Shown: piece by piece, positions 1 to 9,534 of the stretch | Position numbering within the stretch: the first letter of the stretch is position 1 | How the letters are laid out: each line of letters starts with the position of its first letter | Made by a program: the position numbers and the translations under genes | Notes under the pieces: model-generated | The model's database searches: none | The model's input: the letters and a program-made list of their open reading frames with translations, nothing else | Told to the model about the DNA's origin: nothing | From: Selaginella tamariscina | Taxonomy: Eukaryota; Streptophyta; Lycopodiopsida; Selaginellales; Selaginellaceae | Direction of reading: 5' to 3' | DNA: 64,000 bases | Assembly (NCBI GenBank): GCA_003024785.1 | Contig: PUQB01000587.1 | Span: forward strand, 50,139 to 114,138

Positions 1-262
1 CCATCGATCACGACCATTTAGACGTCGCAGGGAGATTCCGTGCACGGTCCTACAAAACCACTCGCTGGAGGAGGGAATACCGTCCAGCCAAGGTAAGCTG
101 CACCACCAGCCGTTAGGTTGGTCCCGCAGAGGGGCCCCAAGGGACAATCGGGAGGTCAGGGCCACAAGGAGAAAGGTACTTGCAGAATACCTGGACGTGA
201 ACTACACCACGTCCAAAGCGGAGGGTCTGGATCGGAACACTTCCTAAGCACAACGGGATGCC

Positions 263-1267
263 ATGGGAACCGACCCGATTACCTTACAAGCCCGCATGCT
301 CAATCGGATGCAGGAGAGCACTGTAATAGTGCCCTTACCCACGTTCCGTGGAGCGAATGGGGAAGAGGTAGATCAACACATACACAAGTTCGAACAGGTG
401 TGCAAACTTCGGAGTGTAATCCACAATCACAAGAAGCTAAGTGCCTTCACATGCACTCTGGACAAGAAGGCACACGCCTAGTGGATGCGATTCCATGAGG
501 CAAACAAAGGAGCTCGTTGAAAAACCACACGAAGGGCGTTTTTGGATATCTTCCGGGAGGAAAAGAGTGAAGAAGAGGTGATCCACAAGCTAACGAGCTT
601 GAAATAGAAAGCAAGAGAATTGGTCGATGAATACACGGTCCGCATGCTGGGGTATATCGCTTGACTAAGAGACATCCAGTTGACTGGACCAAGAAAATGT
701 GGTACCGAAAGGGACTGCGGCCGGAGATCTGCAAGTGGATCGGCTTAGATGACGATTGGACGTTCGACAAGTTACTCCGGTACGCCAAAAAGGCTGAGAA
801 GCAGGAAGCTAGAAGATGCCAATAAAGGAAGGCGCAGGACAAATCGAACGCAGAAGGGGCCAACGACACCACCACGGACGAGGAAGATCTTCCAGACGTT
901 CCCAATCCGACCTGGAAGGAGAGACAAAGGGGGGCCAGGAGCACGAGCAATCCCAACGAAGGAGACCTATAGAGCGGTCGCAAGGCAGGAGGACCTAGCG
1001 GCAACTCTTGCTCAGTTAGAAAGGGATAGATATTGCAAAGTATGTAATGTCCATGGATCCCACAACACAGATGATTGTTACGAGCTAACTAAGCTGCTAA
1101 GCAACACGCCACCCCAGACCGGCGCCTGGGTCATCGAGCGACAGGAGATGGATCACTTGGGGGACCGACGGTATGGGTCCATGGTGGTGGCCAACCTCGT
1201 CGCAAATCATGGTCAGGAGACTACAACCAGAGGTCGCGCTCCTGGGAGTGACAACAAAATCGACTGA
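263..1267 (+). pseudogene. gag remnant of the Tat/Athila-type element
   Basis: Broken coding region in at least two frames. The first part (263-481) resembles a plant Gypsy gag core, with a PTFRGANGEE stretch followed by helical sequence. Stops occur at about 480, 604 and 662. The second part (749-1,267) is rich in Arg, Lys and Gly and ends in a zinc-knuckle-like motif, YCKVCNVHGSHNTDDC, at about 1,030-1,080. That is the CX2C..H..C pattern of Tat-type gag. It would have packaged element RNA; in this state it cannot be translated as one protein. The upstream 1-262 appears to be leader or early gag and holds nothing else I recognise. Confidence 0.65.
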
Positions 1268-1638
1268 TGCTAGGTCCCACACCATAGGCCCACCATGTAG
1301 AGATGCCACCCCAAAGCTGCAATGCGGGGCAATCATGAGGTCACAAGCCCAATAGACGAGACGACCAGTTGACTTGGAGGAGGAAGACAACAAGGAGTCT
1401 AGTGAGGAGGAAGTGGAAGCTGAACTTGGAAAACCAGGTCAGTGGGAGCAAAGACGTGCTAAGGTGGAAGCGGCTACAGAACAGGTGAGACTGGCACAGG
1501 GAAAATGCGAGAAACCCAGGTGTCGGTAACCTTAGGAGAATTGCTACGGTTATCCCAGGGCTTTATGAAGTCCTCACCTGAGAACTGCACGGGCCCACAA
1601 TCGCAGCCCCAAGGGTCGCAACAACATCGGTAGACTTT

Positions 1639-2100
1639 GTGGACAATGTACCGGCCATACTTGTCCAAGTGGCAGGCCACATAGTCCACAACGTGATCAT
1701 AGATGGGGGATCAGGCGTAAATATCATGTCCACAGAACTCCATCAACAACTGGGATGCCGCCCCCAAAGCCCTCACCCTTCCTCATACGCATGGCGAACC
1801 AAGCCAAGGTGGTCCCTAAGGGCATCATGAGGGAGGTAAGCATCAGGATCTAGAGCATCAAGTTCTTGATAAACGTGGTCGTCTTGACATGCATGCAAAA
1901 GGAGGGTTCGACTACTCCTGGGCCGGCTGTGGCTCCGGTGCGCAAGGGTACAACACAATTGGGAGAAGTAGCAGATTTGGTTTCCTGTCAAGGAGGGGTC
2001 ATATCTGTTACTGCGAAACAAGTCATGGCACCACCATCGGAATCTCGACCCCAGGAATACCATCTCCCAGACTAGGGAGAGGGGCTAGATGATGAGGAAG
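1639..2100 (+). pseudogene. Aspartic protease remnant of the Tat/Athila-type element
   Basis: The frame starting near 1,639 reads VDNVPAILVQV, then VIIDGGSGVNIM, which is the retropepsin active site in the DGGS form used by many plant Gypsy elements. The conserved frame is lost by about 1,830; after that only fragments in other frames are seen. It sits between gag and RT as expected. A processing role is inferred from family knowledge; the copy is inactive. Confidence 0.6.
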
Positions 2101-2313
2101 AAGTGGCCATCCTAGCATGTTTGCCAGAGCTATTCGTCAAAGGAGAGGTGGATCCTCGATAGGAAGTACGGGAGTTGGCCGCTATGTACCTAATGACTCG
2201 GCTAGAAACCGGAGTATACACTCAAGAAGCTTAAATCCCTAGGTGGCCTGTTCTGTGGAAAGAAATGCGGAGTGTAGCCCCCATCGGCCCAGGAAGAGTA
2301 TCGTAGCAAGCCG

Positions 2314-2834
2314 ATGTATGGGTGGAACATAACTCTCGAAGCAGCGGTCAAGCAGGTCAACATAGGCACCGACGGAGACCCCCGACTAGTAAATGTTAAT
2401 GCTTACATCAGAGCAAAGCTAGGAGAGGAGATTACCGACCGTCTCCGTAGATATAGGGAGGTATTCGCCTGGATGTATCACGACCTAAGGGGAGTACCGC
2501 CGGAGTTGTGCCAACACTGAATTAAACTAAAACCTGACACTCGACCCAGTTAGCAACAACGCTATCGCATCAACCCAAACTACGGCCAAAAAGCCAAACA
2601 GGAGATTGATAAGTGGCTTGAAGCGGACTTCGTCTACCCCATCGAGAACCCGGAATGGCTATCACCAATTGTGATCGTACCAAAGAAGGACGGTTGGCTG
2701 AGGACATCCTAGAAGACGTAGCGGGCCACGAGATGTACTCGTTCATGGACGGCTTCAGTGGATACAACTAGGTGACGATCGCAGCAAAGGACCAAGCCAA
2801 AACTGCATTCATCACGGACTGGGGTGCTTACACC
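2314..2834 (+). pseudogene. Reverse transcriptase N-terminal part (Tat/Athila type)
   Basis: The segment 2,314-2,520 (YREVFAWMYHDLRGVPPEL) is the pre-RT linker seen in plant Gypsy pol. It is followed by fingers-domain sequence (KWLEADFVYPIENPEWLSP, then IVPKKDG) and, after a deletion at about 2,695-2,705, by MYSFMDGFSGYN and KTAFITDWGAYT. Coding stops abruptly at 2,834, two bases before an inserted LTR. The matching continuation (LFGLYNA, FLDDF) is at 13,463 onward. In-frame stops at 2,518 and 2,769 show it is dead. Confidence 0.75.
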
Positions 2835-2836
2835 AC

Positions 2837-3477
2837 TGTCAAGCCACGATCCAGGAACCAGGAAGAGAGTAGGATTTCAAGAACAGGAAGGCTTAACTTA
2901 GGAATAGGACCGAGAGCAGGACAGGAACAGACGGATCAAGGAGCAAGACAGGATCAAGATAGGATCCGGGAGCAAGACAGGAAGGCGTAGGACAGGATCC
3001 AGGAACAAGACAGAAACAGGACAGGATCCGAGAACAAGACAGGAGCAGAACAGGATCCAGGAGCAGGACAGGAAACAGGAGCAAGACAGGAGCAGGACAG
3101 GAAACAAGACAAGACGAGATTGATCGTAGTAAGACTGGTGTTGATAGTAACTGATTGTACAACAATTAGGTCGGAGCTTTTATGCTCACAACTCCAAGAG
3201 CTAATCTAGGCATGAGTGCTAAAAGTGGTTGCATGCATGCAAAGTGACTGCATGCATGCAGAGGCTAAGATGAGTCCACATGTCCCTTATCCTTTAGGCA
3301 TATCCTGTGGCATATCCTGTAGGAATATCCTACAATCGTATCCTGTGTCCGGAATTCTGGTAGGAATATCTTGTAGGAAAGTCCTACAACCCATATCCTG
3401 TATCCGGAATCCTGTAGGAAAGTCCTGCAACCCATATCCTGTATCTGGAATCCTGTATCCTATATCGGGTCGTGACA
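2837..3477 (-). repeat. LTR A of the sushi/Tcn1-like chromovirus family
   Basis: Terminal repeat beginning TGTCAAGCC and ending GTCGTGACA on the + strand; the element reads on the - strand. It contains a purine-rich block of degenerate AGGACAGGATCC-type repeats (2,880-3,110), two perfect palindromes TTGCATGCATGCAA (3,229-3,242) and CTGCATGCATGCAG (3,248-3,261), and a block of degenerate TATCCTGTAGGAA repeats (3,290-3,470). It matches the LTRs at 12,799-13,447 and 7,312-7,860. It is separated from the rest of its element by the chromovirus at 3,483-7,214 and a 97-bp fragment of the Tat-type element. Confidence 0.85.
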
Positions 3478-3482
3478 CTGGG

Positions 3483-4426
3483 TGTCATAGTTTTTACTAT
3501 GACTCGACCCTTTACTTTGGGGTTTGATTGTTGTTACCTATGGATTATGTGACGAACCCTAGATGTAGAAGAAACAGCCCGCATAGTGCACTTGGGTATC
3601 TAGTGATGGTCCGGCCGGGTGTCGTTAGGTATTTGCAAGAAACTCTAGGCGAAGCTAGCACTTCCATTTAGAGAACCCTCCCCCGTTTTGACGTTCCAGG
3701 TTAGGGTTCTTCGCAAATTATGCTTGTCAAAATAAGGGTTAGGGACACCCCTAGGGTTGACCTAACCCTAGGGTTGCCCTAACCCCACGTCCTAACCCCC
3801 CCCTAGGGGTTAGGTTTAGGATTAGGTTAGGACAACCATTTTCTCTAAGGGCTGGCATTTCCGTGCCAGCCCACTTACTCATTAGGTAAACAGGGGGGGG
3901 GGGTCCGTCACATAAATAAGGTAGAGTATATGTAGTGAGGCTTCCTGGGTTCAAAAGAGAGCTCGTTAACCTCCTACCGGTGCAAGCTAAGCTTGTGTCG
4001 TCAAGGTGCAACCCTCCGTTGTGCCGCCCAAACTTCCACACGACAGGGGTACAACCCACCCTATTAGACTATCCTTATCGTTGGCAGGATCTTGCCTTTG
4101 AGATAGGGGCACGTCACTTCCAAGGAGTTAGTCAGATTCCTTGGTCCGAAAACCTGCCCACAAGCTCAAAGACATTGCCCGAGTTCACGTTCCGCAGAAC
4201 TAGTGGTTGAGGCCTTGCTCCGGCCGCCTCAACCACGCCAAGCTAGGAACGACACCTAAAGCTCGGCTAGTCCGTGTATCCTGATCACAAGGTGAGTCTT
4301 GTTTGGGCTTAGTCAGTTAGGGTTTGAGTTCCTAAGGCTTGGGTTCCTAATACGGGTTATTTTACCAGATTCCGTGGGGTTTCCAGAGGCAAGCCGCCTT
4401 TGTGGCACCAGGTAAAAACTCTGACA
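3483..4426 (+). repeat. 5' LTR of the deleted chromovirus
   Basis: TG...CA-bounded repeat (TGTCATAG ... CTCTGACA) of 944 bp. It holds a telomere-like stretch rich in CCCTAA/TTAGGG variants (about 3,730-3,835), a perfect 9-bp hairpin GGGCTGGCA/TGCCAGCCC (3,849-3,872), a run of at least ten G (ending at 3,902) and, just after it, a TATA-like ATAAATAA (about 3,911). These are the likely promoter parts. Compared with the 3' LTR it lacks a short segment near 4,387. Confidence 0.9.
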
Positions 4427-4428
4427 AT

Positions 4429-4440
4429 TGGTATCGGAGC
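4429..4440 (+). other. Primer-binding site, tRNA-Met type
   Basis: TGGTATCGGAGC begins two bases after the LTR end. It differs by one base from the plant consensus TGGTATCAGAGC, complementary to initiator tRNA-Met. The same site is present at 63,259-63,270. Confidence 0.85.
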
Positions 4441-4752
4441 AAGTTCTCTGCGGTCAGTAGGACTGCCTTAAGTCGTAGGGTGTTTCAATGTTTAGATAAC
4501 TCTAAATTCTTGATATACTCTATTCTTTCGGTTGACATGTCTGTATTCTGCGCAGAGAGTTTGATCCTGTGAGTTGTCAAACTTCGGAGAACACTTGCTC
4601 AGTGAGTCGGCGTGAGATTCTAGGTATGTCCAAAGTCTTATGCTAGTTTAAGCTGATGTGTGTGGGTGTACAACCTGTGCAGGGTGTTTCCAGTTTCACA
4701 TTGGGAATATTCCAAGCATATTCTCCGAGTGTTGACACTAGGGTTCAATACG

Positions 4753-5154
4753 ATGAGCAAGAGAAAGCAACCAGAGCCTGAGGCAGAGAGGGCTGTCGCA
4801 GAGGCTCAAAATGAGGAGATGGATGAGGTTGATCCAGGTCGACCCCCTAGAGTTAGACAACGACCTGGATGGCGAGAAATAATGATGGATGCCCTAAACG
4901 AACTCCGAGGAGATGTTTTAGGGTTGAACGACCGAATCGATAATGTTGCCGTTTGGATTCCGACGAATACTGCAGTGCCAGATGTTTCACAACAAGACAC
5001 ACGGAAAAAGAAGAAGAAGCATGACTCAGAGTCAGGTTCCTCTGAATCAGATTCTTCGACGGAAGTAGGTGGTGGAGGTCCCAGTAAATTCAAACCGGTA
5101 ACTATCTCAGATGCTATGTTCAAGGTGATCAACTTGATTGAGCTGAACACTTAG
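4753..5154 (+). CDS. Truncated gag N-terminus of the chromovirus
   Basis: Open frame of 133 codons from an ATG at 4,753 (MSKRKQPEPEAERAV). It is rich in charged residues, with a Lys run near residue 85 followed by an acidic Ser/Asp/Glu tract, and then FKPVTISDAMFKVINLIELN before the stop. The same start recurs at 63,641 in the third copy, which supports it as the family start. The gag core and zinc knuckle are missing because of the internal deletion. It could make a small protein but not a capsid on family grounds. Whether it is expressed is unknown. Confidence 0.6.
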   Translation: MSKRKQPEPEAERAVAEAQNEEMDEVDPGRPPRVRQRPGWREIMMDALNELRGDVLGLNDRIDNVAVWIPTNTAVPDVSQQDTRKKKKKHDSESGSSESDSSTEVGGGGPSKFKPVTISDAMFKVINLIELNT

Positions 5155-5156
5155 AT

Positions 5157-5858
5157 ATGGCTGAGATATGTTACAATAACTCGATGCACACTGCAATCGG
5201 ATGTAGCCCGATGGAAGTGTTAACTGGAAATAAGGGTGGTATTCCTCAGAGTATGGTGTTACCGAAAGACGATAGCAATCGAGTTCCATCTGTAGCAGAG
5301 TTCACGGGACAATTGTATCGAACATGGGAAGCTGCTCGTCAAGCGATGGCTGCAGCACAGGAAAGGTATCATCAACAGTACGATAAGCATCGGCGGGATG
5401 TAGAGTATCAGGTTGGGGATATGGTATTGTTGAGTACCAAAAACCTGAAGGTTCCAATGACTCTTTCGAGGAAGTTTCTATCGCACTACATAGGTCCATA
5501 CAAGGTGGTGAAGCAAGTAGGGAAAGTGGCTTATGAGTTGGATCTTCCTCCAGAGTTGGGAACAATACACAATGTGTTTCATGTCAATTTGCTCGAACCA
5601 TTCCACAAAGATGAGAAACATCCGCAAAGATATGAAAACTTACATCCGCCCCCTGAGCTGGTTCATGAAGGTACGGAGTACGAAGTCGAATCCATATTGG
5701 GCAAAAGGAAGGTTTATGGACCGCGAAAACGTAAGTTTGAGTATCTCGTCAAATGGAAAGGCTATCCAGCGTGCGAATCGACATGGGAACCATTGGAGAA
5801 TCTACAAAACGCGATGGAGTTGGTGAATGAGTTTGAGGCAAGGTCTCAAACTAATTAA
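5157..5858 (+). CDS. Integrase C-terminus with chromodomain, open frame
   Basis: Uninterrupted frame of 233 codons, two bases after the gag stop. It begins MAEICYNNSMHTAIGCSP, the end of the integrase core, continues through the GPY/F-like region (SHYIGPYKVVKQVG, then IHNVFHVNLLEPF) and ends in a chromodomain at residues about 170-225 (EYEVESILGKRK, EYLVKWKGYP, STWEPLENL). The aromatic residues of the methyl-lysine cage (Y, W, W/Y) are visible. The catalytic DD35E residues are absent. In a full element this part directs integration to marked chromatin. Here it could only act alone, as a free chromodomain protein, if translated. Confidence 0.8.
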   Translation: MAEICYNNSMHTAIGCSPMEVLTGNKGGIPQSMVLPKDDSNRVPSVAEFTGQLYRTWEAARQAMAAAQERYHQQYDKHRRDVEYQVGDMVLLSTKNLKVPMTLSRKFLSHYIGPYKVVKQVGKVAYELDLPPELGTIHNVFHVNLLEPFHKDEKHPQRYENLHPPPELVHEGTEYEVESILGKRKVYGPRKRKFEYLVKWKGYPACESTWEPLENLQNAMELVNEFEARSQTN

Positions 5859-6220
5859 GGAATAAAGTTATTTCTTCTTAACCTAGGGGCCGACATACAA
5901 CATTAACTAGAGGCCTCCGATATAAATTCTAGTTAACTAAAAGAAATTAACTAACTTGTTGTCTGTGTCGGGTGACAGACTTTGCAGACGTGCAAAAGGT
6001 CTCCAAATGACTTCTTGTCGCTGGTGGTACCTCCGGCAGCTGAGTTCTCACTCAGTGAATGACGGTTCTAAAGTATTTGGCTTCGCGTAATGCAAGGGGG
6101 TAATAAAACTTGTGAACTTTTTGCTGACTCCACATAGAGTGATTAGCGTTAGTTTTCAGTTAATTTTTCCTAACCTAGTCTAGTCTTGGAGTTAGACGTC
6201 AACGAGGACGTTGACATTTT
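5859..6220 (+). other. 3' untranslated internal region of the chromovirus
   Basis: Noncoding stretch between the chromodomain stop and the polypurine tract. I see no gene, only short unrelated frames. It includes GTGACAGACTTTGC and similar unremarkable sequence. Confidence 0.6.
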
Positions 6221-6235
6221 GAAAGGCGGGGAGTG
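6221..6235 (+). other. Polypurine tract of the chromovirus
   Basis: GAAAGGCGGGGAGTG lies immediately before the 3' LTR start TGTCATAG. Position and purine content fit the plus-strand primer of an LTR element. Confidence 0.75.
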
Positions 6236-7214
6236 TGTCATAGTTTTTACTATGACTCGACCCTTTACTTTGGGGTTTGACTGTTGTTACCTACTGGATT
6301 ATGTGACGAACCCTAGATGTAGAAGAAAAGGCCCGCATAATGCACTTGGGTATCTAGTGATGGTCCGGCCGGGTGTCGTTAGGTATTTGCAAGAAACTCT
6401 AGGCGAAGCTAGCACTTCCATTTAGAGAACCCTCCCCCGTTTTGACGTTCCAGGTTAGGGTTCTTCGCAAATTATAGCTTGTCAAAATAAGGGTTAGGGA
6501 CACCCCTAGGGTTGACCTAACCCTAGGGTTGCCCTAACCCCACGTCCTAAACCCCCCCTAGGGGTTAGGTTTAGGATTAGGTTAGGACAACCATTTTCTC
6601 TAAGGGCTGGCATTTCCGTGCCAGCCCACTTACTCACTTAGGTAAACAGGGGGGGGGGGGTCCTTCACATAAATAAGGTAGAGTATATGTAGTGAGGCTT
6701 CCTGGGTTCAAGAGAGAGCTTGTTAACCTCCTAACGGTGCAAGCTAAGCTTGTGTCGTCAAGGTGCAACTCTCCGTTGTGCCGCCCAAACTTCCACACGA
6801 CAGGGGTACAACCCACCCTAGGGTTAGGCTATCCTTATCGTTGGCAGGATCTTGCCTTTGAGATAAGGGCACGTCACTTCCAAGGAGTTAGTCAGATTCC
6901 TTGGTCCGAAAACCTGCCCGCAAGCTCAAAGACATTGCCCGAGTTCACGTTCCGCAGAACTAGTGGTTGAGGCCTTGCTCCGGCCGCCTCAACCACGCCA
7001 AGCTAGGAACGACACCTAAAGCTCGGCTAGTCCGTGTATCCTGATCCACAAGGTGAGTCTTGTTCGTGGGCTTAGTCAGTTAAGGGTTTGAGTTCCTAAG
7101 GCTTGGGTTCTTAATACGGGTTATTTTACCAGATTCCGTGGGGTTTCTAGAGAGGGGATTCCAGGGTTGGCACCTAGCAAGCCGCCTTTGTGGCACCAGG
7201 TAAAAACTCTGACA
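6236..7214 (+). repeat. 3' LTR of the deleted chromovirus
   Basis: 979 bp, TGTCATAG ... CTCTGACA, followed by the TSD CTGGG. It carries the same telomere-like tract, hairpin (6,604-6,627), G run and TATA-like site as the 5' LTR, and includes the GAGAGGGGATTCCAGGGTTG segment that the 5' copy lacks. Confidence 0.9.
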
Positions 7215-7311
7215 CTGGGGTGCTTACACCTTCAGAGTTATGCTATTCGGACTCTACAATGCTCCAACCACGTTTCAGAGGTTGGTCCAACGGGTATTCC
7301 CGGACAACCTC
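7215..7311 (+). repeat. Duplicated 97-bp RT fragment of the Tat-type element
   Basis: CTGGGGTGCTTACACC and the following RT coding (FRVMLFGLYNAP-like) match 13,448-13,544 closely, so this stretch of the Tat-type RT is present twice. At its right end it joins a truncated LTR at CTCACAGACGAGACGAG. It shows that a duplication or template switch accompanied the nested insertions. Confidence 0.75.
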
Positions 7312-7860
7312 ACAGACGAGACGAGATTGATCGTAGTAAGACTGGTGTTGATAGTAACTGATTGTACAACAATTAGGTCGGAGCTTTTATGCTCACAACT
7401 CCAAGAGCTAATCTAGGCATGAGTGCTAAAAGTGGTTGCATGCATGCAAAGTGATTGCATGCATGCAGAGGCTAAGATGAGTCCACATGTCCCTCATCCT
7501 CTAGGCATATCCTGTAGGAATATCCTACAACCGTATCCTGTGTCTGGAATCCTGGTAGGAATATCCTGTAGGAAAGTCCTGCAACCGTATCCTATGTCCG
7601 GAATCCTGGTAGGAATATCCTGTAGGAAAGTCCTGCAACCCATATCCTGTATCCGGAATCCTGTAGGAAAGTCCTACAACCGTATCCTGTGTCCGGAATC
7701 CTGGTAGGAATATCCTGTAGGAAAGTCCTGCAACCCATATCCTGTATCCGGAATCCTGTAGGAAAGTCCTGCAACCCATATCCTGTATCCGGAATCCTGT
7801 AGGAAAGTCCTGCAACCATATCCTGTATCGGAATCCTGTATCCTGTATCGGGTCGTGACA
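7312..7860 (-). repeat. LTR C, truncated, sushi/Tcn1-like family
   Basis: It starts within the LTR (the ACGAGATTGATCG segment matches 3,113 onward), so about 275 bp of purine-rich repeats are missing. It carries both GCATGCATGC palindromes and an expanded TATCCTGTAGGAA/AGTCCTGCAACC repeat block (7,500-7,850), and ends GTCGTGACA. Directly right of it lies the polypurine tract of element copy 1 on the - strand (7,861-7,882), so it is that copy's 3' LTR. Confidence 0.85.
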
Positions 7861-7871
7861 GCACCTCCTCC

Positions 7872-9300
7872 CTAAAGACGAGTTCCACGAGTCTTGGGAC
7901 CTGGTTTAGCAGGATAATGCCGATGGAAGGCAGCAACCTTGGAAGAAGCATGGAGTAAGTTGGATGCAGGTTCCCAAGTGCGATCAGTAGGCAAATACCC
8001 TTTCCAATCCACCAAGTATTGGAGTTGGTGGCGATGAAGACGAGAATCAAGGATGGCTGCAACTTCGTACTCAGGTTCAGTGTCAATGACCACAGGAGGG
8101 GAGGAGAAGAAACACGACCGGGAAGAGAAGAAGGATGATACGGCTCCAACAAGGTGTGAAACACAGGATGAAGTTTCACCGTGGATGGTAACTCGAGTCG
8201 GAAAGCTACAGGATTTACCTCCGCCACGATCCTGTAAGGGCCCAATCGTTGAAAATCCAACTTAGAAGAAGGCCTGTTGGTGCGAATGTGTCGACGAAGA
8301 AGCCACACGAGATCACCAATCTTGTATGCAGGTGCCGGCTGACGGTGAGCATCAGCATGATGCTTGTATCGTTCCTGTGCCTGCTGAAGATGAACCTGGA
8401 GATCATCCTGTACCTGCGAAGATGCTGAAGACGATCCTGTACTGCAGGAGCGGAAGAAGGAGAAGCGGGAGGAGCAAAGTCAAAACGTGGATGGTGGCCT
8501 GTAAGAGCAAAGAAAGGTGTCTGTCCTGTAGATGCGTGAACGGAGTTGTTGTAGGCAAACTCCGCCATTGGAAGAAGGTCCAACCAGTTGTCCTGCTGGT
8601 AACTGATGAAGCAACGAAGATACTGTTCCAAGGTCTGAATTGTGCGTTCGGACTGCCCATCGGTTTGTGGTGATATCCTGAAGAAAGATCCGCTTTAACC
8701 TGTAGACTCCGAAGAAGCTCTCGCCAAAACTTGGACATGAATTGTGGACCTCGATCGGAAACAATGCTCTCAGGAAGACCATGATGTCGGAACACCTCAC
8801 GGATCACCAACTCGGCAGTTGTCTGACCTGTAGCTGTCTTGTTGCAGGGTAGGAAATGAGCCTGCTTGGTGAAACGGTCAACCACCACAAGAACTGCATC
8901 GAATCCACGAGAAGGAGGAAGATCTGTGAGGAAATCCATAGAAATGGATCTCCAAGGAGCAGAAGGAACAGGAAGAGGACGAAGAAGACCAGAGGGTGCA
9001 TGATGAGGCATCTTCGACCTGCTACAAGTGTCACAACTCCGTACAAACCTCTCCACAAAACCTCGCAACCCAGGCCACCAATAGTTGCGAGTCACCAACT
9101 CCACTGTCTTGGCCACACCAAAATGTCCTGTAGCCGGGGTATCATGACAATCCTGTACCACACGAGTCCTGGAAATACCAACAGGAACGTACAGGAGACC
9201 TTCCCGGTACAGGAGTCCATCCTGTATGGTGAACAGGTTGTAGTCTGGACGGGAACTGGAGGAAGAGGAACTTGCAACGTCAGGATGAATGTGTGAGAAC
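7872..9300 (-). pseudogene. Integrase and chromodomain, copy 1
   Basis: Read right to left: HHCC zinc-binding region (HDTPATGHFGVAKT, then CDTCSRSKMP at about 9,025), core with SMDFLTDLP, ESIVSDRGPQF and a decayed DGQSERT block near 8,660, then GPYRIVAEVNPVAF and HPVFHT, and a chromodomain at 7,872-8,093 (EYEVAAILDSR, YLVDWKGYLPTDRTWEP). The frame shifts at least near 8,670, 8,400 and 8,160. The order is standard for a chromovirus, with the chromodomain after the GPY/F module. Confidence 0.8.
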
Positions 9301-9534
9301 ACATTCTTTGCCAAGTCGTCTGTAGCCAACTGCGAACGGACGTCCTGTAGGAGTGTTGAATTTGCTGGAGCCTGATGAACCTGCAGTGCCGCAAGCCGGA
9401 ATCGATCAGGACCCAACAACACTTGCCTTTGACAGTCAAATGCAGGATCGCCCGGGCTTGGTGCAAGGTAAGAGCGCCTAGACAATGCGTCCGCCTTGCC
9501 ATTCCGAAAACCGGGCCTGTAGACGATGACGAAG

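Larger units (their letters stand above)
3483..7214 (+). mobile_element. Internally deleted chromovirus with two LTRs, TSD CTGGG
   Basis: LTRs at 3,483-4,426 and 6,236-7,214 bracket only 1.8 kb of internal sequence. The target-site duplication CTGGG is perfect (3,478-3,482 and 7,215-7,219). A tRNA-Met-type primer site follows the left LTR and a purine tract precedes the right one. Inside are the start of gag and, straight after, the C-terminal end of integrase with a chromodomain; protease, RT, RNase H and the integrase core are missing. The LTRs look alike by eye, apart from short indels, so the insertion is probably fairly young. It must depend on enzymes from a full-length relative. A third copy starts at 62,301. 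Confidence 0.92.

Noticed and set aside
447-1004. 185-codon - strand frame
   Set aside because: Antisense to the gag relic, with no recognisable motif; composition follows the opposite coding strand.
2893-3165. Leu/Ser/Cys/Pro-rich frames on the - strand
   Set aside because: They translate the purine-rich LTR repeats (SCLVLGSC-type); the same happens at 12,885-13,136 and 22,742-22,999.
3730-3835. Possible interstitial telomere array
   Set aside because: The CCCTAA-like words are irregular, in both orientations and lie at the same place in every LTR of the family, so they belong to the LTR.
5157-5858. Host chromodomain gene
   Set aside because: Flanked by LTRs, primer site and TSD, and it begins with integrase-tail sequence; it is element-derived.
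7500-7850. Regularly spaced repeats that look CRISPR-like
   Set aside because: Units are degenerate, spacers are not unique and the sequence is part of a eukaryotic LTR; no cas genes and a plant context.
7592-8308. Single 238-codon frame joining chromodomain region and LTR
   Set aside because: Its C-terminal half is translation of LTR repeats beyond the real pol end; only the first part is element coding.
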